64,000 nt of DNA, taken from assembly GCF_023159225.1 (NCBI RefSeq), contig NC_063166.1:49159149-49223148 (forward strand), written 5' to 3'. Under the pieces are notes generated by a model, which saw only the letters and a program-made list of their open reading frames with translations, was not told the DNA's origin and made no database searches. Within the stretch, counting starts at the first letter, position 1. The number at the start of each line of letters is the position of its first letter. This document shows, in pieces, positions 54,973-64,000 of this stretch. Both the position numbers and the translations under genes were made by a program. Origin of the DNA: Perognathus longimembris pacificus. Lineage: Eukaryota; Chordata; Mammalia; Rodentia; Heteromyidae.

Positions 54973-56321
54973 AAAGATGAATGAGACACCTGCTCATTGT
55001 GACTTTGGCAGGATGTTGCTATCTTTGTTTAGAAAGTTGGGCTCATGTCCTTGTGCTAACAGGGCTGGGTGGCAGAAGAGAGCCAGGACTGAAGCTCTTT
55101 TCAACCCACTGCACCTATTTTTAAGAGAGGCATATTTTGGGCTAATCAGTTCTTTGATCCTTATGCCCCCATTCCAGGGTATAGACTTTGGGAGCCTGAA
55201 GTTTTGGGGCTGCAAAAACAGCACATTGGTTTGTCAGCCAGTGTTTGGAGAAGCCTTGGATAGGCAGTTTCTCTTTAAAAATAGGAATGAATAACCTGAC
55301 CATTGGTTTGGAACAAAGGTGGGAAAACACGTTGCTTCATAGTTGTGTTTGGCAAGGGAGCACTTGACCACTGTGAGCTTGGCCAGGGACCCTGAATAAA
55401 AGCTGGTTTGCAATGGCACTTCCAGGTAGAAAAGTCCCTAAGGAGAAACCCACTGGGAGATGCTCCTGATAGTCTTTTTTAAATACAGCACCTTAACAGA
55501 CTGTGAGACATATGTTGAAAACTGTCGCTTGGGCACTGGGGCCGGGCGCCCATTCTAAGTCTGTTCCCTTGGGCATCAGGGGATCTTTTGGGAATCTGCC
55601 TTCCTTTAAGCCTTTAGTAGAGGTCAACATTTTTCACCAAGATTTATTTGTGTTTTGCCTCACACGGATGAAAGTTATAACAATACCTTTCCCCCAGGCA
55701 ACCCACCTTCTGGTTGCCCCTTTGTCATATGGTGCTGCTCCTCCACTGGGGAGTAGATCTGGCTTCTCCATTCCTCCAGTCTGGCTTTGCCTGTGGATTG
55801 CTTTGGCCAGAATAATATGGAGGAAATAGTGAAGATCAAATTCCAGAGCATCCCAGAGCCCTTGCAGCTTCTAGCTGTTACCCCCTAGGGACATGGTGGA
55901 TAATAGTCTGATGTAGCCTGTAGAGAGATCGAGGCCACCAGCCAATACCTAGTCACCAGCCACTCATGGGAATGAGGACAAGCCAGGCCAGCCCAGGCCA
56001 GTGATTAGGTGTATGTAGCCATACTAGTATGTTGAGATGAGTATAGAGAGAATTGCCCACATAATCTGAAGCATAGCGAGAGACAATAATTCATTATTTG
56101 AAGTAAAGAACTATTGGATTGTTTTGTTATACAGCAAAAGAAAACCTGAAACACACACTTAACAAAAGAGGAAAGGTTTATTTTGACTCAAAACTTTAGA
56201 GATTTTAGCCCATGATCAAGAGAATCCATTGTTTATAGGCTTCTGGTGAATTACCTGATGGCAATATAAGGAGGCTATGGTGCAAAAATCTAAATACATG
56301 TACAATAAGCAAGGAAGAGGC
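54973..56321. other. Intergenic stretch, short old repeat at 56.16-56.3 kb
   Basis: Mostly unique. About 56158-56290 (AGGAAAGGTTTATTTTGACT) resembles the unnamed old repeat also seen near 42.7 kb. Confidence 0.45.
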
Positions 56322-56505
56322 TGGACACTGGTATCTCATGCTTGTAATCCTAGTTATTCAGGAGGCTGAGATCTGAGGGTCCAGGTTCCAAGCCAGCCTA
56401 ATTTTGCGAATTAACTAGTAAAAATGTCAGAAGTGGAGGTGTGGCTCAAGTGGTAGAGCATCAAATGAGACAATGATTTCCTGAGTTCAAGCTTCAGTAT
56501 CAGTA
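56322..56505 (+). repeat. B1-ID composite SINE
   Basis: B1 head GACACTGGTATCTCATGCTT and ID tail GGTGTGGCTCAAGTGGTAGA; tail continues in CA repeats. Confidence 0.85.
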
Positions 56506-56568
56506 CACCACACACACACACACACACATACTCACACTCACACACACACACTCACACACACACACACC
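56506..56568. repeat. Interrupted (CA)n microsatellite
   Basis: CA units with CTCA interruptions at the tail of the preceding SINE. Confidence 0.95.
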
Positions 56569-56639
56569 AAGAAAGAAGAAGGAGATGAAATCTGTAACTT
56601 TCTATGATATGTCCCTAATAACTTAACTACCTTCTATTA

Positions 56640-56812
56640 TGGTCCAACGCACAGATTTCACTTGGGCCATGCCTCAAATCTGGCTTTTTGCTAAGTAGTT
56701 GGAGATAGAGTCTTGTGGACTATTTTTTTTTTATCTGAGCTAGCTTTGCCATGATCCTCCAGGACTTGGCATTCCAAATAGCAGGATTATGAGTGTGAGC
56801 CACCAGTGCCTG
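56640..56812 (-). repeat. B1-ID composite SINE, partial
   Basis: Inverted; ID piece (CACTTGGGCCATGCCTC) short, B1 head complete (GAGTGTGAGCCACCAGTGCC). Confidence 0.7.
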
Positions 56813-57354
56813 CCAATTCATTTCTTTTTGCTACTTTACTTTTTATGTTTTGGTGGTTTTGGAGGGCCTTGGGCTTACTAAGCATGCCATTTTTTTTAAA
56901 ACATTTTCTTATCTCACACTTATTAGTTTCTTTTTCTTTTTTTTAATACTCAAACTGTATTTATAACAACAAAAGAAGATCACCATATCTGCAAACATTA
57001 TGTAGACTTTGTTGCCACTTGGAATTTCAAAAGGGTGCCCTTTACACGTAATGAAAATCATTTTTGGTTTTGTATGAGTCTAAAAGTTACATGTTACATT
57101 TCATTTAGGAATGGATAAAAGTCCTTATATGCATAACTGTCTTTTTAAAATTGGAATACATTAGTTTTACAAGGGAAGTTTCATTGGGCCATTTCCACAC
57201 AAGTAATTTCCTGGTCAACTTCTTCTCCTTTATCACTCTCCCTTGTCGCATTCTCCCTTCTTAAAATGATTTCAATGCTTCATTGGCATACTTGCAAATA
57301 AATTAAATTACTTCAACTGTATTCATCCTCATTTACCTTTTTGCAAAAGTATCT
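56813..57354. other. AT-rich intergenic stretch
   Basis: T-rich runs and no recognised gene or repeat. Confidence 0.45.
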
Positions 57355-57543
57355 TTTATCAGGTCTTGAGGCTTGAACTTTTTGCAGTCCCCAACCTTGA
57401 GCCACAGTCTCATTTTTGGCTTTTTGATGGTTGATTAGGGATAAGAGTGTCCAGACTTTCCTACCCAGGCTGGCTTTGAACTATACTCCTCAGATCTCAG
57501 CCTCCTGAGTAACTAAATATGATAAGGCATGAGCTGCTGGGCC
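57355..57543 (-). repeat. B1-ID composite SINE
   Basis: Inverted; GGTCTTGAGGCTTGAAC start, TCCTCAGATCTCAGCCTCCT and ATGAGCTGCTGGGCCC end. Confidence 0.8.
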
Positions 57544-57864
57544 CCACAAAAAAGTATCTTAATACAAGTGCAAAGAAGGCAGAAGGAAGAACAAATACAA
57601 AAGAACCCCCAAACCTTACAAGTTTATCCTACAGTTGTAATTTAGATCCAATAATTTAGTTTTCCCAGACACAGGAAATAGGAGGATTAAACCTCTACTT
57701 TTGTGCGAATTTTGCAAATAATCCAGAATAAAGAACTAAAATTAAAAAAGGCAGGCAGTTCTACCATATTCATAAAGAATAAAATAGATTTACTGGAACT
57801 AGAGGAGGAAAAAGTCACTCACTCCTGAACAAGAGTGTTCTGGTTGTCCAAAATAAATCTCTGG

Positions 57865-58110
57865 ATTTAAGGTACTGGGTACAAGAGGGGGCCGGAAAGA
57901 TCTTGGACTCATCAGAGAAAGAATTCAAGGTTAGACACTGCGGAAAATTAAGCAGTAGCAGGTTTATTAATGATAAACCAAGCAAAATCAAAGTAGAAAT
58001 GCACCCTTCAGAACAGAGAGCAAGGCAGACTGAAGAAGGAGCAATGAGCTAGGAGACCCAAGACCTGGGGTCTGTGGTTGTAGGAGACATGGGTATTAGA
58101 AAACTGGATC
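57865..58110 (-). mobile_element. Possible LTR fragment
   Basis: Read on the minus strand, an AATAAA (near 57965) is followed by a stretch resembling the R/U5 end of a gamma-type retroviral LTR (TTGAATTCTTTCTC, CTTTCCGGCCCCCTCTTG). Boundaries are not found and no internal genes are present. Identification is from general pattern only. Confidence 0.35.
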
Positions 58111-58111
58111 A

Positions 58112-58475
58112 TTTGCCCCTCAGTAGATGAGTGGATCAGATAAATGTGGTACATATACACAATGGAATTCTATGCCTCCATCAGAAGGAATGACACTGCC
58201 CCATTCATAAGGAAATGGAAGGACTTGGAAAAAATCATATTAAGTGAAGTGACCCAGACCCAAAGAAACATAAACCCTATGGTGTCCCTCATAGGGAATA
58301 GCTAGTACATGATTGGGCTAATCATGGTAGAAGATCAAAATACCCCAATATCTATACACATGTGATCACATAAGATGATGCCAAGTGAAATGAACTCCAC
58401 GTTATGGAAACAAGAGTTACACCACTGTTGTAATTTTTATCAACATGCCATGCGAAACTGTTAAAAAAAAAAAGA
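58112..58475 (+). repeat. LINE-1 3' fragment with early poly(A)
   Basis: Matches the ORF2 C-terminus and start of the 3'UTR of the 54.1-kb copy (TACATATACACAATGGAATT, GGAAATGGAAGGACTTGGAA), then ends in A11 after GCGAAACTGTT, well before the usual 3' end and its G-rich tract. Confidence 0.85.
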
Positions 58476-58999
58476 AAATACCAAATCACTAAAGTAATTT
58501 TCCTAGCAATATGCATAAAGATCAAATCAGTCTGACTTAATTTTTTGGAGTTGCTTTTCAAAGCCTTGTGTTAAATATGTTTATTATTAATTTAATTATT
58601 TGTCATCAATCACCTAACACTAAGCTTAACAGTGAATATAATTTCTTCTGTACACTTCTTTCACATATACCTGTCCTAGATAAATGTGACATCGCACTGT
58701 TAAATTATAATTAAAGTGTTTGAGTAGAATTTTCCCCCTCTATATTATAGTCTGATACATTGAAGTTGCAAAGAGAAAACTTTGTTAAGAAACTGGATCT
58801 CACAGAAGTTTCACACCAGATCTTTTACTTCCAAGGCTGGATAGGGTGCTTCTTGAGCTTGCTCAGCATCCCATTTCTATTTACCTATTAGAATTTCTCT
58901 CTCCAAGATAGAATACATGTTTTTTTTTTTACCACCACCTACAATGATAAACCACTGTTGAAGAGTTCATTTCTGTCAATTACTGCCTCCAATTTTTTG
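58476..58999. other. AT-rich intergenic stretch
   Basis: No gene or repeat recognised. Confidence 0.45.
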
Positions 59000-59288
59000 G
59001 TGGGGAGGGCAAGGATTAAACTCAGGGCATCACACTGGCTAGGCAGGTGCTATACCCTATCAGCCATGCCCCATCTGGTCCTTTTTGCTTTAGTTATTTT
59101 TTAGAGAGTCTCAAAGTTTTGTCCCCAACCACATCATTCTTCTTCCTATTCATGTTTCCCAGCCCTAGCTATTGGTTGACATAGGTTCTCACTAACTTTT
59201 TGCCTGGGCTGGCCTCAAGCTACAATCTTGCTGATCATCTTCACCTCCAAATAGCTGGGATTACAGGCATGAACATCACTCCTGGCTT
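59000..59288 (-). repeat. Old composite B1/ID SINE
   Basis: GGCAAGGATTAAACTCAGGG and, after a diverged middle, GCCTGGGCTGGCCTCAAGCT and AGCTGGGATTACAGGCATGA. Confidence 0.6.
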
Positions 59289-61725
59289 GTGGCTGTCTTT
59301 GATCAGGCAAGGAGATCACAACTGCCTCTTATTAAAAGTATCTGAAGCTTTGCATTGAACACCTGTCAACTGCTGAGCATTTTTGTAACTGTTTGATTTT
59401 ACCACTAGTGTAACCATACTTGAGTTTTCTTCTTTTATTAAAAATTAATACAAAAAAGAAAACTGGATCATCAATTTTCAAAGACTGAGTTATATGTCAT
59501 GAACTCCTCCCACATGTCAGGTGGATGGATGCCCTTGGATGGTCAGGCTGGGACTGGTATTTTTCTGTGGGCTGTAGGGGATGTGGGTCAGCAAGGCCCT
59601 GCTCGATGTCACAAGCCATTCTGTTAATGTCAACAGTTTGGGATGTGAATCTTTATGGGCATGCAAACCTTCGTTCTCTGCCGTCAGCTTTCTTAACTCC
59701 CTGCCTACCTCCTCCTATATGACTTGGCCCACTGTGTTCCTACAAAATGTGAATGTTCTTGGTGTCAACATTCCTTGTGCAGGCTCTTGTGAGAAGACCT
59801 CATTTTACCATGATAGTAAACCTACAGTAAAGGGTAGGCCAGGCTAGTGGATCTCTTCCTCTTCCTACCATGATATCCCTAACCTCCAACTGAAGTGAAG
59901 TCCTTCTGATCATCTAGCTTCTCCACAGCTCCTTTCCTCTTCTCCGTACCTCTTCCTTCCCTTCCCCTCTCCTCCTTTTCCTCAACTGCCCCAAACGACT
60001 ACGGCCCTCCTAAGGTCACCTCCAACATTGTTCAACCTTGCCATATTGAGATTGTTTATTTACCAATGAGTTTGTGGAAGGCAGGACTCTGTCCTTGTGC
60101 CTTGTACTCTGGCATAGAACTCACATAGTATGCATACTCAAAGCTTGTTTTGTGTCTCTATCAGGGATGGGAAATGTCTGGCCTGTGGGTATGAAGACCT
60201 TCAAAATCATTTGCTCAGGCCCTACCAAGGTAACCACAGGCAGGACTTGAAATTCAATAAATCAAGGAGCTTCTTTCACAGCAATACAATTTTATATTAA
60301 GTGAATCAAAACAGTAACATAACGTGTGGACAAGCAAGGAACATTCATCCTATGGACTAGTTAGTACATGACTGGACAGACATAAGTGTTTCTCATTGGC
60401 TGCTTATGCCTATCAGCCTGTACTGTGATGACGCAGAGGACAGTGAATGCCAGCAGGCTGGGATTGAACACAATGCAAAAGTGTGAACACTCTATGGTGA
60501 AACTATGATGACCTGGTGATGATAACATGAGACAATTCCTCACAAGGTTGATGATCTTGCCTCTGGTGATTGACCATAATGTTGTCTACTTCTTTGTCCT
60601 CATAGATTATAAGTCCGTGATGAACAATCCTTGTAAAGAAAATCTCAGATTGTTACTGGATCCGTGTGAGGGTTTGTGAAGTTCCCCTCTAAAAGTAGGA
60701 CTTTTCAATTAGAGTCTTTGGCTTTGACTGCAGAAGAATTTCTAGACAAGTTGCAATGTAAGAAAACTTGGCAGAACTTTATTAAGTAAGCCAGCAGGTA
60801 AACAGACAAATAAAAAGGCAATGGTATACCCTAGCAGAGTGGATTTAAGATGGCTGAGAGGTCCTCTGTTGGCTGAGAGGTGGTATCTGACTCCCTCCCC
60901 TACAATCTAAACTGGACTGGGGGACTTGTTGATGCACAGACGCTGCGAGGAGATATGGTAGAGTTCCTGAGATGATCATAAGTAGCCTAGAGGCATCTTG
61001 TCTGTTCACACTCAGTGTGTTGTCTCCTGAGGCCCCAGGCTGGGAGCAGAGCAAGGCACAAGTGAAGGGCAAGCACAAACCTGCCTTAGCAGCCAGGCTG
61101 AGCTCCTGATCCACTGTCAGCCATGGGGTGAGCCACTGTGTCAGTTGGTTGGCAAGGTTGGCAAGAGTGCCTCAGGATGGGTGGCCTGAATGACAGAGCT
61201 TCCAAGGATAACCAAAGATCCAAGTGCCTGCAGAGCTGGATCTCCTGAGGCCCTAGAAGGATGTACTCCATATGGCTCTTCCTGCTTCTGGAATCTGTAC
61301 CTCGTCAACCTCTAGTCTTCACCTGATACTCTCCCTGTGTATGTCTGTGTCCAGTCCCCATTTTGTAAGGAAACTACACAAACTGGAGTAGATATGATCC
61401 CATCGTAACTAATTACATCTGCAATAAGTTGCTTACTAAATAAAGCCATATTCTAAGTTACTGGAGTTTATAGGATTTCAAATTATCAATTTTGGGGATG
61501 GGAACACAATCAGCTCATAATAGTCTTTGATGTTCAGCCTATTTGTATCTACAAATGACTCTAGCCTTGGCTGCCATCTGGCTGAAATTTCCCAAAAGGC
61601 CCCAAGGAAGAACTGCCCAGCTGAGCCCTGTTAGTTCAGATCTATAAGTTTATAATAAACACTTGTTGCCAGTCACTGGATGTGAAGCAGTATTTGTGGT
61701 GCTTGTGTCACAAGTAAAAGCTTAT
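59289..61725. other. Intergenic stretch without recognised features
   Basis: 2.4 kb of unique-looking DNA with no SINE. A pyrimidine-rich patch lies at 59925-59985. No reading frame of note. Confidence 0.5.
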
Positions 61726-61980
61726 GAACTGGGTGCTGGTGGTTCACTTTTGTAATCCTTGCTACTCAGAAGGTTGAGGTCAGAGAATCTCAGTTCAAAG
61801 CCAGCCTTGTCAGGAAAGCTTGTGAACTCTCATCTCCAATAAACCACAAAAAAGAAAAAGAAAACAAAAAAGCTAAAAGTGGACCTGTGGATCAAGTGGG
61901 AGAGCACTAGCCCTGAGCAAAAAAGACCAGAAGCAGTGCCTAGGCACTGAGTTTGAGCCCCTGCCCTGGCACAAAAAAAA
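61726..61980 (+). repeat. B1-ID composite SINE
   Basis: Complete; B1 head GGGTGCTGGTGGTTCACTTT, internal A-rich run after CCAATAAACCAC, and ID tail ending in A9. Confidence 0.88.
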
Positions 61981-62171
61981 TATGATCAGAAAACAATATG
62001 ATCTGAAGACATTGAATCTGAGTTTTAACTATGCTAAGATGCAGGTGTACCAACCCCCAAGTATTTATTTGAAGGTGTAATTATATGATTTAAAACAAAG
62101 TTCCTATTACTGGCAGGCTGTTGCACTTATGCTGCTGCTGTTGTTGTTATTTTATTATTATTATTATTATT

Positions 62172-62371
62172 GGACTGGGAATGTGGCTTAATGGTAGAGT
62201 GCTGGCCTAGCATGCATGAAGCCCTGGGTTCAATTCCTCAGTACCACATAAACAGAAAAAGCTGGAAGTGGCACTGTGGCTCAAGTGGTAGAGTGCTAGC
62301 CTTGAGCAAAAGCAGCTCAGGGACAGTGCCCAGGCCCTGAGTTCAAGCCCCAGAACTTGCAAAAAAAAAAA
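62172..62371 (+). repeat. Dimeric ID-type SINE
   Basis: Complete copy inserted just after a TTA repeat (62147-62170); A12 tail. Confidence 0.92.
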
Positions 62372-62439
62372 AGAAAACTCTTCCTCCTCCTCCTTCTTTC
62401 TTCCTCTTCTTCCTATTTCTATTATTATTATTTCTCTTT

Positions 62440-62545
62440 TATGAGAGAGGCCTAGGCTTGCCTCTAACTCCGGATCTTGTGACTCTCCTGTCTCTGCCTC
62501 CTAAGCAGTTGAGACTCCATGTGCCGAGTTACTGTGCCCAGTGAT
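62440..62545 (-). repeat. Old B1-like fragment
   Basis: GCCTAGGCTTGCCTCTAACT and CTGCCTCCTAAGCAGTTGAG suggest an inverted B1; diverged. Confidence 0.45.
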
Positions 62546-62936
62546 TGCTGTTAGGTTTAACAGCAGCGGCACCATGCATGCTGCTGGTGGCTCTGGTGAT
62601 TTCTTTCTTTTATTCCTAGCTCCTGATGGTGGAGCTGCAGCTCCAGGGTTTGGGCTGCTGCAGGGAGTTTTGCTCAGAATCTGCCTACCTTTTCAATTAT
62701 AAAGCATAGGCAGTCATGACTACAGGTTCTGCATATACTGGCTGTTATGACTCAAATAGGAAACATATTTAAAGACTTTTAAGTATCATGTGTAATTTAC
62801 CTATAATGGTATGACAAACAGTTAATGAGAAGCAATTGACATCTAAATCAGGGCTCTTATTCTAGAAACATGTATGAGAAACTAGCAGAAATCATTTGAA
62901 ATAACAATCAGGGAGGGTTTAAAAAAATTAGAACAG

Positions 62937-63136
62937 GGCTGGGGATATAGCCTAGTGGCAAGAGTGCCTGCCTCGGATACACGAGGCCCTAGGTTCGATT
63001 TCCCAGCACCACATATACAGAAAACGGCCAGAAGCGGCGCTGTGGCTCAAGTGGCAGAGTGCTAGCCTTGAGCGGGAAGAAGCCAGGGACAGTGCTCAGG
63101 CCCTGAGTCCAAGGCCCACGACTGGCCAAAAAAAAA
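62937..63136 (+). repeat. Dimeric ID-type SINE, CpG-rich young copy
   Basis: Complete; CpGs kept in CCTCGGATACACGAGG and AAGCGGCGCTGTGG, so it belongs to the same young subtype as 46685-46897. AAAAAATTAGAACA flanks both ends as target duplication. Confidence 0.94.
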
Positions 63137-63639
63137 ATTAGAACAATACACTTGACATGATTGCTTTCAAAATAAATACCAATGAGAGAAATTTCCTGCT
63201 TCTCCTATACTCTAAATTAGCACTAGGTATTCAGTTGTCATTAGAGTTGAACATCATTTGGCAGAACCCTGGGGACTTTTTACAGATAGGAGAGCAGGGA
63301 GCCATTCTGAAAAAGTCCTAATGACCTTGTGTCTGCTTGTGAAACACATCTATACTCACACAAATATTCCTGTGGATGAATTTATAGCAGTGTGCTATGG
63401 GTCATAATTGTCCTGCAAAGGCTTATGTATGGAAGGCTTGGCTCCCAAGTGATGAATATATGAATGTGGATATATTCACATACATGCTCATATTGAGTGT
63501 GTGCTCACACATACTTCTCACATACAAGCATGTGTACTTATTCACATGAATGCTTATATGAATATATACTCACACACATTTGCATATGTCCATATGGGTA
63601 TGTTCTCACATATACTTGTGCATTTGCTCCAATAAATGT
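63137..63639. other. Intergenic stretch
   Basis: Unique sequence passing into a CACATA/TATG-rich region (63,440-63,740). No gene recognised. Confidence 0.45.
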
Positions 63640-63652
63640 ATGTGCATGTACA

Positions 63653-63690
63653 GCTGGGAATTTGGCCTAGTGGTAAAGTACTCGCCTCGT
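63653..63690 (+). mobile_element. Head-only (tailless) ID SINE insertion
   Basis: 38 nt, GCTGGGAATTTGGCCTAGTG onward to GCCTCGT, equal to the 5' part of the left ID monomer, with no poly(A). ATGTGCATGTACA occurs directly before (63640-63652) and after (63691-63703). See findings. Confidence 0.85.
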
Positions 63691-63749
63691 ATGTGCATGT
63701 ACATATTCACACATGAGAATATGAAAGTATAGTCTATATGGCACTTGTT

Positions 63750-63951
63750 TTGCTGGAAATGTGGCTTAGAGGAAGAGTGCTTGCCTAGCATGCATGAAGC
63801 CCTGGGTCTTGGGTTTGATTCCTCAGCACCACATAAACAGAAAAAGCCGGAAGTGGTTCTGTGGCTCAAGTGGTAGAGTGCTAGCCTTGAGCAAAAAGAA
63901 GCCAGGGACAGTGCTCCAGCCCTGAGTTCAAGCCCCAGGACTGGCAAAAAA
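63750..63951 (+). repeat. Dimeric ID-type SINE
   Basis: Complete; an 8-bp duplication (GGGTCTTGGGTTTGATT) lies beside the left B box. ACTTGTTT flanks both ends as target duplication. Confidence 0.92.
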
Positions 63952-64000
63952 GTAAACAAAAAATACTTGTTTATATGTGCTCATGTGACTGTACATACAA

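Noticed and set aside
62937..63010. tRNA-like boxes A and B (TAGCCTAGTGGC, GGTTCGATT)
   Set aside because: They are the internal promoter of an ID SINE, not a tRNA gene; the cloverleaf is not kept and an identical build recurs through the window.
63440..63740. Regularly spaced CACATA/TATG motifs, at first glance like an array
   Set aside because: Irregular tandem-like simple sequence without conserved repeats and spacers; not a CRISPR array in a mammalian genome.

Overview
This is a mammalian chromosomal window, most likely from a rodent. It has spliced genes with GT-AG introns, CpG-island promoters, LINE-1 3' ends, a solo LTR, long CA/TG and GGAA microsatellites, and very many short SINEs. 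The SINEs are of two main kinds: a dimer of two ID/tRNA-like monomers, and a composite of a B1-like (7SL-derived) head with an ID-like tail. This mix, with no Alu and no classical murine B2, points to Castorimorpha/Geomyoidea (pocket mice, kangaroo rats). That assignment is inference from the SINE type, not a database match.

Two protein-coding genes are well supported, both on the minus strand. GZF1 (BTB plus ten C2H2 zinc fingers, GDNF-inducible transcriptional repressor) occupies about 0.75-10.3 kb. Five coding exons join in phase to a predicted 719-residue protein, a non-coding first exon lies in a CpG island near 10.2-10.5 kb, and the 3'UTR runs off the left edge. NXT1 (p15, NTF2-related mRNA export cofactor) lies upstream of it. 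Its 140-codon reading frame is in one exon at 19.19-19.61 kb, with a 5'UTR intron reaching back to a CpG island at 22.2-23.4 kb. The order NXT1-GZF1 on one strand matches the NXT1-GZF1-NAPB neighbourhood of human 20p11.21.

Between the two genes lie a broken RPS4X retropseudogene (13.28-14.31 kb), interrupted by a SINE and by a 61-bp segment that recurs inverted at 15.4 kb, and an orphan CpG island (16.1-16.7 kb) not explained by either gene.

From about 23.5 kb to the right edge I see no convincing protein-coding gene. This stretch is intergenic DNA packed with SINEs, several L1 3' ends (old and young, one with a 5' inversion), a solo LTR with a 4-bp near-duplication, a second LTR-like fragment, and a GC-rich retrocopy-like block at 36.66-38.15 kb that I could not identify. 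Near the right edge a 38-nt head-only SINE insertion flanked by 13-bp target duplications looks like a tailless retropseudogene.

The two genes do not form a pathway. NXT1 works in bulk mRNA export and GZF1 in transcriptional repression. Their adjacency is conserved synteny. I found no CRISPR array, tRNA gene, operon or new enzymatic system. The most interesting material is in the mobile-element structures and the two unexplained GC-rich blocks.
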